A stretch of DNA of 64,000 bases, taken from contig CAKVLR010000001.1 in the NCBI GenBank assembly GCA_934757855.1, positions 399,480 through 463,479 of the forward strand. The letters run 5' to 3'. A model generated the notes under the pieces. The model was given only the letters and a program-made list of their open reading frames with translations, ran no database searches and had not been told where the DNA came from. A program made the position numbers and the translations under genes. The DNA is from an uncultured Clostridia bacterium (GTDB lineage Bacteria > Bacillota > Clostridia > Christensenellales > UBA1242). Positions 19,315 through 29,269 of the stretch are shown here, piece after piece; positions within the stretch are counted from its first letter, which is position 1; the number at the start of each line of letters is the position of its first letter.

Positions 19315-19361
19315 AGTTTTGCGACAATTTTTAAAAACTGTATATAAAAGGACAGAAAATT

Positions 19362-19964
19362 ATGGAAAAAGAAATTTACAAAGAAGATTTGAGGACTGTT
19401 AGGACAAGAAAATTTTTGTCAAACGCGCTTTTGACTCTTTTGGAAAAGCACAGCATTGATGAAATAACCATTCACGACATTTGCGAAAAAGCAATGGTAC
19501 ACCGCACAACATTTTACACGCACTTTAATGATAAGTATGATTTGTTTGCGTATATGCTCAGCAAAGTTCGTGAGGAGATTTACGAACGCACTCAACACAC
19601 TACTGATTTTGACACCCCAAAAGATATGTATATGGGTATCGCGCGCGAAGTGATTGATTTTATCGAGGAAAATCGCAAGCAGTTGACCGCCATTCTCAAA
19701 AACAACTCAAACGAAATCGTGCTTAGTATTTTGTACGAAACTATACAAGCATCTGTGCTTGATTTGCTCGAATTAAATAAGCACAAAGAGAATTTTCAAG
19801 TACCGCTTGAAGTTGCTTCTTCGTTCTACACGGGTGGTTTTATTGCGTTGGTTATTTGGTGGCTCAAAAATTACAACAAGTACAAAAAAGACCAACTACT
19901 CGCCTACTGCGATATTTTGATTGATGAAAAAATTTGTACCCTTTGCGCCTCACGTTCAGTGTAA
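19362..19964 (+). CDS. TetR/AcrR-family transcriptional regulator
   Basis: A 200-residue dimeric repressor. Residues about 12-60 form the TetR helix-turn-helix, with the highly typical IHDICEKAMVHRTTFYTHFNDKYDLF. The rest is an all-helical ligand and dimer domain resembling the TetR_C subgroup common in Firmicutes. It is divergent from the MMPL exporter with 199 bases between them containing two inverted repeats, so it most likely represses the exporter and itself until a membrane-active compound binds. Confidence 0.9.
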   Translation: MEKEIYKEDLRTVRTRKFLSNALLTLLEKHSIDEITIHDICEKAMVHRTTFYTHFNDKYDLFAYMLSKVREEIYERTQHTTDFDTPKDMYMGIAREVIDFIEENRKQLTAILKNNSNEIVLSILYETIQASVLDLLELNKHKENFQVPLEVASSFYTGGFIALVIWWLKNYNKYKKDQLLAYCDILIDEKICTLCASRSV

Positions 19965-20117
19965 TAAATAAAATTTGATTATTGATTGCATATAATATTT
20001 TGATTTTTTAACTTATAAATATAATTTTATTTGTAAAATAACACAACTTGAATTATTAGAAACATATTTATATTTATATAGTATATATAATTATATATGA
20101 TAAGCAAATTGAAATAT

Positions 20118-20150
20118 AAAAACTAGCATTTTACCGTGCTAGTTTTATTT
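20118..20150. terminator. Bidirectional terminator
   Basis: AAAACTAGCA pairs with TGCTAGTTTT around an 8-base loop, followed by TATTTTTAG; it lies between the convergent TetR and HAD genes. The rest of 19965-20236 is AT-rich with nothing else seen. Confidence 0.75.
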
Positions 20151-20236
20151 TTAGGTATTTATTTGCTATTTTTTGCGTATTTTTTTAAAAAAGGAATTTT
20201 TTATCAACATCGTAGCCAGTTTTGCTGGAAAATTTG

Positions 20237-21067
20237 CTACAATTTTGCTAATTCGTATTCCAACAAGTCTTTATTTTTACTGTTTTTATTTGTGCCTTTC
20301 CCTAAAATTCTGCAATCAATTTTTGAGCAAATATCTTCCGTAGAATCCCCAAAATGTACACACTCATCTAAGTTTATTGACAACAAATTTGCTAAATCTA
20401 TAATAGCACTTTCCTTGCTGGACTTTTGCGAAAAATTCAACACATTATATCGTTCAAATTCATCTAAAACCATAATATTTTTTTGACTAAAAGACTGCTT
20501 AAACTGCCTTAGCGCTGTTTCGTTATCAAATTTGATAGACAAGATATGAGCAAGTCGATTTTTAACTTTATCAAAATCTTGGAGCATAAATTTTTCCGCC
20601 TCATCACCTTTTTGCAAATGAATATTTTTAATACCTTGCGTATTCTGTAAATTTGCCACAAATGAGTCTAATTGAATAGTTTTTTCTAGCACAATTTGTT
20701 GCTTAAAAGTGTCTTGAAACCTTAATTTTACTATTTTGCAACCACTAAAAGTGGAGATATAGAGGTTGTTTTGTAGTACATTTAATATATCTATACTATT
20801 TCCAAATGGCACGCTATTTTGTAAAGAAATTTCATAAATATAATTTATATCACCTAAAAATTGAGCCAACGCGCGCCCATCATAACACCCACTATTTAAC
20901 AAAACTATTTTGCCATTTCGCATTAAATTTAGCAGTTGCAATGCACCAAGCCCAGTAGTTAGCAAATTTGTGTTGGACTTGCTCGCGTTTAGCCCACCCA
21001 ATCCCAACGGACTACCCATTTCTCTATAAAGCGTATTACCATAGTCTATTGATATTAATTTTTTCAT
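20237..21067 (-). CDS. HAD-superfamily-like protein
   Basis: A 276-residue protein with HAD hydrolase features. The N-terminal LISIDYGNTLYRE fits motif I (first Asp at residue 8), but the second catalytic Asp of DxD is replaced by Gly, so phosphatase activity is doubtful. Near residue 215 a conserved Lys in SKESAIIDLANLLSINLDECVHFGDSTEDI matches motifs III and IV of Cof-type HADs. The centre (about 60-200) is variable and cap-like. Its ATG follows directly on the stop of the PEP-synthase-like gene with no gap, implying coupled translation. It may dephosphorylate or regulate the product of that enzyme. Confidence 0.7.
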   Translation of the reverse strand: MKKLISIDYGNTLYREMGSPLGLGGLNASKSNTNLLTTGLGALQLLNLMRNGKIVLLNSGCYDGRALAQFLGDINYIYEISLQNSVPFGNSIDILNVLQNNLYISTFSGCKIVKLRFQDTFKQQIVLEKTIQLDSFVANLQNTQGIKNIHLQKGDEAEKFMLQDFDKVKNRLAHILSIKFDNETALRQFKQSFSQKNIMVLDEFERYNVLNFSQKSSKESAIIDLANLLSINLDECVHFGDSTEDICSKIDCRILGKGTNKNSKNKDLLEYELAKL

Positions 21068-22810
21068 TTATGCACCCTTATCTAAAATAGTTATCTCGCC
21101 CGTATCGGCATTTACCTCGATTTTTTTACATTTACTCAATTTTTCCAAATTTTGATACCCAACGCTAGTAATACAAGGAATTTCCAATTCCCTTGCAATA
21201 ATTGCCGTGTGCGATAACATTCCGCCTTCTGCAGAAACGATTGCTTTGCTTTTAAGTATCAATGGCACCCACTCTGGGTCAGTGTATTCTACCAGCAAAA
21301 TTGTATCATCGGTAAAATCAACTTTTTCATCAAAATCTAACACAAATTTAGGTTCGCCTACGAATTTTCCAGCGGAAACACCCAAACCTAAAATTTGATT
21401 ATTCATATTGCTTTGCTGTGCGTTTTTCGCAAGCACTACTTTTTTAGTCACAGGTCTGCACTGCACAAATACCAATTTGTCCCCTACCACACAAAACTCC
21501 AAATCTAACGGAGATTGAAGTGTTTTTTGCAAATCAATACATTGCTTGCCCACAAAATTTTGCCCAATTTGCAGTTCTTCATTATCACAATTTTCATTTT
21601 GCCAAATTTCTATATTTGGTGTTATGTGACCCGAAACCAGTTTTTCGCCAGTACCAACTACCCATTCCAACCGACCAGACAAAATATTTGAACCAATAAA
21701 CACTCCCGAAAACTTTGGCTCGACAAATTCCTGCACCACGACCGCCATTTTGGGTTGTGCGAGATTAAAATGCTTTGTGTACTCTTGCACTCTACTACTA
21801 TTTATAGATTGAAAAACCGTGTCTATCGCCTCGCTGATATTATTTGCTTCCACATCAATAACGGAAGTAAACATTCCAGCATATGATTGATTTTCATTAT
21901 CTTCGACAGTAGCGGAACTGCGCACCGCATAGCGCTTATTTGTGGAAATAAATTCATCTAATTTCGCATGATTTTTATTTTCAACAAAATTTACCGATAA
22001 AGCAATGGTTTTTGGAATATCCACTTTTGCATTGTGTAGAATTGCAAGCCCTAGATTTTTACCACCAAACACGCAAGACAAAAATTTATAGCAATTTATA
22101 GACACAAATTTCGCTAAATTTTCAATACCAACAACACCAAGCGTGTTTAAAATATATGCAGAATAAAGTTGCGATTTATTGATACTATCTAAATACGGAT
22201 ACTGTGCTATTACATAATCAAAAAACTGCTTTTTGGCGCTCTTGGCAATCGGTTCTATTGTGCTATAAAACTCTAAATGCAATTTATCTTTCCAGTGCTT
22301 TAAATCAAGATAGATTGTAACAAATTCATTATTTAAATACATTGAGTTTTGCGGTTCGCTCTCAAAATTTGTCAATTCGCTAGGCGCGCTTTTATCAATT
22401 AGTTGTAAAATTTTTAAATAGTCCTGTCCAAAAGTTTCCTGCAAATTTTGCAGAATATAATCTACAACAAACGATTTGTCCAAAATACACTGCATTATAT
22501 TTGAAAAAATACTGATTTTTTTGTAATTTTCAAATCTTTGCACAATTTTGAAGTTTTCAGTTTTGTCATAATTTTTTAGCATTTTTTCTAATTGCCCGTG
22601 AAGTTTTTGCATAAGATTTTCTATGCTATTTCTTGAAATTTTATTTTTTGAAAAATCATTCAATAATTCAATTAAATAATCGGCTAAATCATTAAAAATG
22701 ACAAAATCTAAATCAAGATTATATTCTTTTAAATTAGGCAAATATTTCATTAAAACATTTAATTTATCATTATATTCTATATATGACTCACCCAAAAATT
22801 CCGCCTGCAT
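21068..22810 (-). CDS. PEP-synthase-like phosphotransferase lacking the PEP/pyruvate barrel
   Basis: A 580-residue protein. Residues 1-245 are helical and unassigned; about 250-460 is a pyruvate-phosphate-dikinase/PEP-synthase ATP-binding domain (GGKNLGLAIL, RYAVRSSATVEDN, MAVVVQEFV, and FVQCRPVTKK); about 480-578 is the mobile phosphohistidine domain with SAEGGMLSHTAIIARELEIPC, the His being the phospho-carrier. The C-terminal TIM-barrel of true PEP synthase is absent. The same parts, in a different order, make rifampicin phosphotransferase, where the extra helical domain binds the acceptor. By analogy this enzyme would move phosphate from ATP via His to an unknown acceptor held by the N-terminal domain. 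It is translationally coupled to the HAD protein. Confidence 0.75.
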   Translation of the reverse strand: MQAEFLGESYIEYNDKLNVLMKYLPNLKEYNLDLDFVIFNDLADYLIELLNDFSKNKISRNSIENLMQKLHGQLEKMLKNYDKTENFKIVQRFENYKKISIFSNIMQCILDKSFVVDYILQNLQETFGQDYLKILQLIDKSAPSELTNFESEPQNSMYLNNEFVTIYLDLKHWKDKLHLEFYSTIEPIAKSAKKQFFDYVIAQYPYLDSINKSQLYSAYILNTLGVVGIENLAKFVSINCYKFLSCVFGGKNLGLAILHNAKVDIPKTIALSVNFVENKNHAKLDEFISTNKRYAVRSSATVEDNENQSYAGMFTSVIDVEANNISEAIDTVFQSINSSRVQEYTKHFNLAQPKMAVVVQEFVEPKFSGVFIGSNILSGRLEWVVGTGEKLVSGHITPNIEIWQNENCDNEELQIGQNFVGKQCIDLQKTLQSPLDLEFCVVGDKLVFVQCRPVTKKVVLAKNAQQSNMNNQILGLGVSAGKFVGEPKFVLDFDEKVDFTDDTILLVEYTDPEWVPLILKSKAIVSAEGGMLSHTAIIARELEIPCITSVGYQNLEKLSKCKKIEVNADTGEITILDKGA

Positions 22811-22836
22811 ACAACCACCTCTATTGTTATTTTAAT

Positions 22837-24006
22837 CTATCTACAAAATTCAGTTTCCTCAAATTCGATATCTTGTTCCTTTGCGTGCTGTTTAATTTCA
22901 TTTACACAATAATCAAGTATTGAATCTTTGTTATTTTTTAAATCTTGCAAACTTTCTTCAATCAAAATATCAGGAATAACCGCGTTTTTGTCATAAGTAA
23001 ACCCCGCTGGTACACCCTTTCTGTGTCGCGTGACATTTTGGTCCCATAACGCCGTAGCGACATCAATCACAATGCCCGATTTAGTCATTACATCATCACA
23101 AATATTACCGTGGAAAGAGGCGGGTTGCGCCATAGGTTCGCCAACAATCGTAAAGCCTAAATTTCTTAAATATTGCGCCGTTAGCACACTTGAAGAAAAT
23201 GAATTGTGATTAACTAAACAGTATCCAGTTGCCTTTGAAGTGCCTAAAATTTCCCATAATTCTTTAAACAAACCAAACACGCCACCCGTATTATCGCGCA
23301 CATCTATAATGATAGGTTTATTTTTTGATGCAGATTGCATTATTTCATTGTGAAATTTATTTATATTGAGTGATTTACTTCTTCTAAATGAATTAATCTT
23401 TAAATAGGCATAATCATTTGTTTCGCGAAATTCGAAAAGCGGTTTGGACTTTTTAGCGTATTTTGTTTTATGATTGTAACCCATTGTTTTAACCGTTAAA
23501 TCAAAAATTTTGCTGTCATCTCGCAAGGTCAAAGTAATCTCGTTTTTATCGGCAATTCCCAAAACTCGATAAAAATATTCAAATTGCAAACTATGTTCAA
23601 ACTCAAAATCAAATGCACCGTTTTCGGTAGAAATAATCGGTGTTGCTATCTCAATAATTTCTTCCAGCGGTAGTCCATTAATTGCCAAAATTTGAGTATT
23701 CAATATTTCTTGCGAAATAGAATTTAAATCTACATTAACAATGCAAAAACCTTCTTTAAATTTTTTTACAGAAAACGGAAACCTGCCATCTACAATATTA
23801 GGAAATCGCATCCACAAATGAGCATCACCCAAAAGCGCCCTCAGCCTTAACGCCTCATATATTTGCCCATAATAATCTAAATTGTCCCAATTTTCTTTGG
23901 AGCGCGCCATTTCTTTTTCAAACTGCGCCTCTGTAATCTTAAAAAATAAATTTGGGTGAATTTTTTTCATTTTATAGAACGCCTCTTGCAAATCTTCAAA
24001 CTGCAT
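22837..24006 (-). CDS. S41-family (C-terminal-processing-type) peptidase, cytosolic
   Basis: A 389-residue protein. The start is the ATG giving MQFEDLQEAF because GGAGGGGGT lies just before it; longer in-frame starts upstream lack a ribosome site. The C-terminal half shows the tail-specific-protease fold: PIIIDVRDNTGG (near 240) and the serine-bearing loop LVNHNSFSSSVLTAQYLRNLGF (near 270), followed by VGEPMAQPASFHG. No signal peptide or PDZ domain is visible, unlike secreted CtpA. It may cleave an intracellular peptide. It lies 26 bases before the phosphotransferase gene on the same strand and may be co-transcribed. Confidence 0.8.
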   Translation of the reverse strand: MQFEDLQEAFYKMKKIHPNLFFKITEAQFEKEMARSKENWDNLDYYGQIYEALRLRALLGDAHLWMRFPNIVDGRFPFSVKKFKEGFCIVNVDLNSISQEILNTQILAINGLPLEEIIEIATPIISTENGAFDFEFEHSLQFEYFYRVLGIADKNEITLTLRDDSKIFDLTVKTMGYNHKTKYAKKSKPLFEFRETNDYAYLKINSFRRSKSLNINKFHNEIMQSASKNKPIIIDVRDNTGGVFGLFKELWEILGTSKATGYCLVNHNSFSSSVLTAQYLRNLGFTIVGEPMAQPASFHGNICDDVMTKSGIVIDVATALWDQNVTRHRKGVPAGFTYDKNAVIPDILIEESLQDLKNNKDSILDYCVNEIKQHAKEQDIEFEETEFCR

Positions 24007-24182
24007 ACCCCCTCCGTTTCCCTCTAATCTCTCTAAGGAGATTATACCACAATCTATCCAAAATGTCAATTTGCAATACATTTGAAAAATTAGTTTTTTA
24101 TACGCCAATCCTAGTAAATAATAAAGCAAAATTTATGACAAAAATTTTATTTTTTAATCTCACATATTCCGCAATAAACAAA

Positions 24183-24211
24183 AAAGCAAACCACAGTTTG
24201 CTTATAAGTTG
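24183..24211 (-). terminator. Minus-strand terminator
   Basis: AAGCAAAC and GTTTGCTT pair around CACA/TGTG and on the minus strand run into TTTTTTG. It would stop transcription entering from the inverted-repeat segment before the peptidase gene. Confidence 0.65.
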
Positions 24212-24248
24212 AAAAATATTTGCTATGACAAATTATTATTCAATGACT

Positions 24249-24424
24249 AAAAAAGCCCCTAAAAAAGGCTTTTTTTGTTTAAAATTAGTTGGTTATTACA
24301 GTTTTTTTCTAACTACTAGTTCGTGTTTATATACCTATCTACCAGTCGATTTTGAGATGGGAGTCTTTTGCAAATAGGCGGTTACTTTGGAGTTTTAGAT
24401 TGATTTTATCAGCAATTAAGGCTA
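24249..24424. repeat. Left arm of 175-bp inverted repeat; duplicated 3' end of spo0A-like gene
   Basis: This stretch is the reverse complement of 30081-30254 with two substitutions and two single-base indels in homopolymers. It begins with a terminator-like hairpin and includes, on the minus strand, the last 26 codons and TAG stop of the Spo0A-like gene (24346-24424, ending KIDW). Upstream of those codons identity stops abruptly at 24424. Confidence 0.95.
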
Positions 24425-24448
24425 AGAAGATAAATGGGTTACAATTCA

Positions 24449-24468
24449 CTCACCCCGTGCGGGGTGAG
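24449..24468. repeat. GC-rich perfect palindrome
   Basis: CTCACCCCG and CGGGGTGAG flank a 2-base centre, a GC-rich hairpin isolated in very AT-rich DNA, 25 bases inside the left inverted-repeat arm. It may be a scar of the rearrangement that made the repeat. Confidence 0.6.
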
Positions 24469-24981
24469 ACGGCTCAAGCTCAAGCACTAGATATTGATTG
24501 TTTTGGGGTTAAGAAACAATATTTAGTATCTGAGTTTTGGCTTAGGGCGTGAATTTACTATGTACACTTGGGGTTCGCGCTAAAAAAATATAGTGCAAAT
24601 ATATATACCTATAGAAAATTATTTAAGTGTTTTAGAATTTCACACTCTAAACCTACCTTATACTAACACAATTTAATGGAAAAGTCAAACTTTCATACCC
24701 TAGTATAAGCATTTTTAAAAGTTCAAACTTTTTATATTTTTGATATTACAATTTAATATAATTTACAAAATCTTCAACCATTTACGCGTATAATTAATCC
24801 TACACAAATACAACATTGTTTATCATTTTAAATTATTAGCACTAAATAAAAATACTCCTTATTATTGTATTTTAGCCATTATTAGAATTAAATTCACAAT
24901 TAAGTAATTTTTTATCAGTTTAAAAGTTACACAAAAAAACAAATGAACTACCTCTAGTCCACTCATTATTTATCAAGAAGC
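24469..24981. other. AT-rich non-coding stretch
   Basis: No gene, RNA or convincing hairpin was seen between the palindrome and the stop of the YobI-type NTPase; base composition is unusually AT-rich, like that NTPase gene. Confidence 0.6.
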
Positions 24982-27900
24982 TTAGCTAATTTTCCATTTC
25001 TTGTATCGTTTATTTATTTTTAGATATCCTATTTCTTGCAATAATTCAATACCAACTATCAAATATGGTTTTGAATCCTTAGAAATTTCAAAATTAAAGT
25101 TCTTGCATTTATTTAGGGTTTCATCAAACGAACATAGCAATTCAGCCAATTCAGAATTATCGAATAGTTTACGATTTTCTTTAACAATATTTAAAATTTG
25201 TAATTTAAAATCATCACTCTCAAGTTTTAAACCTAATATTCTTTTAAGAATATCATTATTTTCTATTTTTGCGTTTTCTATTTTATACAACAAATCACCT
25301 AGATATAATTTCCCAGCCGAATCTTTAAACCAAAAGTTAATTTTATCCGCAAAATTGTTAATAAAATAATTTATTAAATCACTAATCTCTAAATTGCAGA
25401 TTAAATAAGTCAGTAAATCGCCATTAAGTTGCAATTTATTTTCTTTTAGAATACTAAAGTAATTATCAGGAGCAACTTTTATAAGGGAAATATAAGAATT
25501 ATAGCAATTACATAAATTGTTGAAATTTTCGGCACTAAATTCTAACAAACCATTTTCTATCAATCTTTTAACATTTCCATCATCACGCTTATCCACTAAT
25601 GTTGATAATTGTAAATTTTGTACACTAAATTTTTTAGCAATTTCTACATTATTTTCATTTAATAAAAGTTTAGGATATACAACTCGTGTTTCAAATTCAT
25701 TAAATTTTGGATTGCTAATTATTTCATCTAAAGAATCAAAAACTATATTATTGAAGATATTGGTGGAAAAATATTTAGTAAAGTGTTCATCTGCTAAAAT
25801 TTCTGAAATTTTAAAGATATTTTTTATATCTAAATTAATTTTCATATTTTCAACAATATACGATAATAAGTTTTTATCTGTTAAGTCACTAATTACATAA
25901 GAAAAACCTGCTTTTTCAACAAAAGTCTTTTTATCTTCTAAACTTATTTCGCTTTGCAAAATTAGTTCTACATTTTGTGTTTTAAATTTTTGTTCTTTAA
26001 ATATAGATAGAAGTTCACAAATGTTTTTTACTACATTTGATTTAATTGCATCATTGCCTTTATCAAGAAAACTATCTAGACAATATCTTTCATCTTTTAC
26101 ACCATAAATTTGCTTACCAATATTTGTGAGATTTGAATAATTGTACACAAACGCATTATTTTTCACTATTTCTTTTAAAGACAACAAATCTAATGTACTA
26201 ACAAAATTTAATTTAATTTCACCCAAAGAATCGATATTTTGAATTGTCTTATCATTAATTTTTACGCCTTGCCAATTTGCATATGAATTAACGATAGTCA
26301 AAAGCCTTTGTTTATTATCTGCTGTCAATACTGATAATTCGTTCTCATTTATTAAAATATTTAAGATAATATTCTGTTTTTCAACATCCAAAATACCAAT
26401 AACATTTATAAATGCTGGTATAAAATTATATACTGTTCCAAAATCACGCGATAAAGTATAACATTTTTCAGAAGTTTGGGTTTTTAAGTAATCTTCAAAA
26501 AATTTAATTACTTTATCATCTTCACTATTAAACAAATTGGTCAATTCGTTTATATTTTCCTTTGTCTCAAAAACATAATTAACTAAATCAAAATTTAATA
26601 TCCTAGAATAACTAAATTTAGAAGATGGAATGTTTTGACAAACTTTTGATATTTCATTTAAAGGATATGAAAAATTATTTTGTATTGTAGTATTATTCTC
26701 ATTATCTACATTGTATCGTACAAAAGCGCCATCATTTTCAAGCAAGTATGATTTCTTTTGCGTATCGTAATATTTAAAAAAGTCCGCTTCAATATACCCC
26801 TTTGCTAAGCATATCTTTAAAAATTCATTGTTTATTTCATCACAATTATTTTCTTCCATAAATTGCTGTATTGACATATTCATTATTTTGCTTTTTTGTT
26901 TTCGCATTTCATTGACTTCTTGCCTTAGATTATTCAAAGATTCTTCATTTGAAAGTTCTAGCGAAGAAATGCAGTCATTAAACGAATTATGAAAAGTAGC
27001 ATTGCAATATTCTTCTATTTCATCATAATTTAAATGTTTATCTATTGCGGAATATCCAATTGTAAAATGCATAACATAAGACTTCCCAGATTCTATTTTT
27101 ATACATTGTTCTGCATCAATGTCAATATTATAACTATTTACATCATTATGTCCTTTTTCCCAAAATATTCCTTTAAGAAAAATTTTAAACAAATCTTGAG
27201 ATAAAAATTGAGTTTCCGAACGATTTCGCAATAGTTGTTCTTTTTTTACCAAATCCTCGTCTATGCCTTGTGCTTCATCTTCTTTTAAAAATCTAATAAT
27301 TTGAAAAGCATAGTTTAAGCAAGCATTATTTTTTGAAAGTTTGTTATAATCAAAATAATATAAATTTTTATAAATAGAAAATGCATACATTTTTATCAAG
27401 TCTTCTGTTGTGAGAGTTGGTTTATCAGATTTGCTAAGCAAATCATAGAAATCTTTTTCTATATAAACACTTAATCTAGAATCAACAATAAATTTGGACA
27501 TATCAAGAGCAAATTGATTTATTAACGAGGCATTTTGATTTTCTATTTCTATATTTTTTAATAAACCACTAATTTTATTCTTTAAACTTTCAGAAGTAAC
27601 AAAAGGAGTAACTGTGATAATATTATCAAAAAATTTTGACCTTTCTTCATAATCTGCAATAATACTATCAGACACACAATATATAAATGTTATTTTACCT
27701 TTTATATCAGGAGAGTTGTTCAGTATAAAATTCAACTCCCGTAATTTATTAAAAATATTTAAATTCGGCAATCTGTCTAAATCCTCAAAATAAACAATTT
27801 TTATACCACTTCTTTTAAAGATATAGATGAGTTCATCGGTATATTTATTTAAAAGACTATCATTTGAGTTATTATCATTATCTAAAGCGCTCAATTCTAT

Positions 27901-28683
27901 TGTATCAACTTTTAATGATTTTATCTTGAAAATTAATGGTATGAGTAAAAGCAATACCAACCCTGACATCGCACTTAATGATATAAAGACTTTATTGACT
28001 ATATAGTTAAACTCCCACAATAAAGAAAATTTGTTAAATAAGCATACAGCGCTAAACAACAATGTAAAAAAGAAAGCAATCAGTGCGGATATTTTATAAG
28101 GAAATCGAGTTGATACTCTTTTTATTTTTGAATCATGCAACCTATTTTGTTTAACACCAAATAAAAATTGCTGAAATAGATTTTTCTCTATTTCTCTATT
28201 TACCTCTCTTTCTTGCTCCCCTAATTCAATTTGTCTAATTTCCCTAAAATTATTTAATTCATCAAAACTTTTTCTAATTTTTGCTCTTTCTGGATTTAGT
28301 TTCTCAAGTTCAACTTTTGAAGTTTCAAAATTTTTATTTTTATCTCCATTTAATTTTAATTGTTTATCATTAACTATATTAAAATTAGCCAGAGAAATTG
28401 TAAGTGATGGGGTAACTTCTTTAACTTTATGCCTGGAAATGTTATTTTTAAACTGCTCATAATCATTATAATTTTTATCTGAAAACTCCAATTTTTTAAG
28501 CAAACCAATCGCATGCTTATTATTGTAAGTGTATTGATATGTTTTAATAAGACTACTCTTCCCAGAGCCGAAAATTCCAGCAATTGCAATGTTTTTCTCA
28601 TCTGGATTTTCAATAGATTGCTTTAATTTCTTGCAATTTTCTTCATTTCTTTTAAAATCAATTTGTGGTGTTGCTTTAGACAT
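24982..28683 (-). CDS. YobI-family / KAP-like P-loop NTPase with two membrane segments
   Basis: A 1,233-residue protein. The start giving MSKATPQIDF is chosen because GAGAGGAA precedes it; a longer frame to 28785 has no ribosome site. Residues 36-44 are Walker A (GIFGSGKSS); two adjacent hydrophobic segments at about 192-260 split the ATPase domain, as in KAP NTPases; Walker B is IKIVYFEDLDRL near 295. The remaining 850 residues are Leu/Asn/Lys-rich helical repeats. The overall layout matches YobI-type NTPases, membrane-attached STAND/KAP relatives whose role is unknown and which are often suspected in phage defence. It is more AT-rich than neighbours, suggesting transfer, and lies inside the inverted-repeat segment. 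Confidence 0.8.
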   Translation of the reverse strand: MSKATPQIDFKRNEENCKKLKQSIENPDEKNIAIAGIFGSGKSSLIKTYQYTYNNKHAIGLLKKLEFSDKNYNDYEQFKNNISRHKVKEVTPSLTISLANFNIVNDKQLKLNGDKNKNFETSKVELEKLNPERAKIRKSFDELNNFREIRQIELGEQEREVNREIEKNLFQQFLFGVKQNRLHDSKIKRVSTRFPYKISALIAFFFTLLFSAVCLFNKFSLLWEFNYIVNKVFISLSAMSGLVLLLLIPLIFKIKSLKVDTIELSALDNDNNSNDSLLNKYTDELIYIFKRSGIKIVYFEDLDRLPNLNIFNKLRELNFILNNSPDIKGKITFIYCVSDSIIADYEERSKFFDNIITVTPFVTSESLKNKISGLLKNIEIENQNASLINQFALDMSKFIVDSRLSVYIEKDFYDLLSKSDKPTLTTEDLIKMYAFSIYKNLYYFDYNKLSKNNACLNYAFQIIRFLKEDEAQGIDEDLVKKEQLLRNRSETQFLSQDLFKIFLKGIFWEKGHNDVNSYNIDIDAEQCIKIESGKSYVMHFTIGYSAIDKHLNYDEIEEYCNATFHNSFNDCISSLELSNEESLNNLRQEVNEMRKQKSKIMNMSIQQFMEENNCDEINNEFLKICLAKGYIEADFFKYYDTQKKSYLLENDGAFVRYNVDNENNTTIQNNFSYPLNEISKVCQNIPSSKFSYSRILNFDLVNYVFETKENINELTNLFNSEDDKVIKFFEDYLKTQTSEKCYTLSRDFGTVYNFIPAFINVIGILDVEKQNIILNILINENELSVLTADNKQRLLTIVNSYANWQGVKINDKTIQNIDSLGEIKLNFVSTLDLLSLKEIVKNNAFVYNYSNLTNIGKQIYGVKDERYCLDSFLDKGNDAIKSNVVKNICELLSIFKEQKFKTQNVELILQSEISLEDKKTFVEKAGFSYVISDLTDKNLLSYIVENMKINLDIKNIFKISEILADEHFTKYFSTNIFNNIVFDSLDEIISNPKFNEFETRVVYPKLLLNENNVEIAKKFSVQNLQLSTLVDKRDDGNVKRLIENGLLEFSAENFNNLCNCYNSYISLIKVAPDNYFSILKENKLQLNGDLLTYLICNLEISDLINYFINNFADKINFWFKDSAGKLYLGDLLYKIENAKIENNDILKRILGLKLESDDFKLQILNIVKENRKLFDNSELAELLCSFDETLNKCKNFNFEISKDSKPYLIVGIELLQEIGYLKINKRYKKWKIS

Positions 28684-29269
28684 AAATTCCTCTCTTTTAC
28701 AAAAAGAGTATAGCACTTTGAAAGATTCTTTGCAACAATTGACAAAACATTTGTATAGAAATTTTAATATGCGCATAAAACACATTTTGTGCCTATTTTA
28801 CAAATAACTAAAAAAAAATCAAAAGCACTTATATAAATAATAAGGATAATACAAACTTAATACCATTTCAAAAAAGTTAATTTGTGCTTAAATTTTTTAA
28901 TCGGGAAAAAATTTTTTTTGCATAATTTTTTTAGTAAAATTTAATTAGAAATTGTAATTTATTTTAAATTTGTTTATAAAATTTGAGTATTTGGTGTAAT
29001 TTATTTTCGTTTTTTTGAGCGCTTGGAGGTATGTTGAGTGATAAAATTATAGATTTTTGTAAAAAATTTTAGTTTTTGGGGCGATTTTTAGGTGTTAAAA
29101 AATGCTCGAAAAACAACAAAAAACAACAAAAAGAAACAAAAAACAACAAAAATGCCATTTTTGGGGCATTTTTTTATATACTTTTTTAAAAAACTTTGTT
29201 AAATTAGTTTGTCTTTTTCGAAAAAATGTGTTTAAATGTTTGTATAAAAAATAAAGGGAGATATATGTT
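28684..29269. other. Divergent regulatory region with A-rich repeats
   Basis: This holds the minus-strand NTPase promoter at its left, a very AT-rich centre, tandem ACAACAAAAA-type repeats at 29110-29150, and a plus-strand hairpin AATGCC/GGCATT followed by a seven-T run (29150-29176). The last could attenuate a transcript reading into the Spo0A-like gene; no real gene was found here. Confidence 0.45.
28707..28735 (-). promoter_or_regulatory. Promoter of the YobI-type NTPase
   Basis: Minus-strand TTGCAA (28735-28730) and TATACT (28712-28707) with a 17-base spacer; transcription would start about 20 bases before the chosen ATG. Confidence 0.65.

Noticed and set aside
24352..24552. 66-residue plus-strand frame across the left inverted-repeat arm
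   Set aside because: It is antisense to the duplicated 3' end of the Spo0A-like gene and crosses the palindrome, with no ribosome site.
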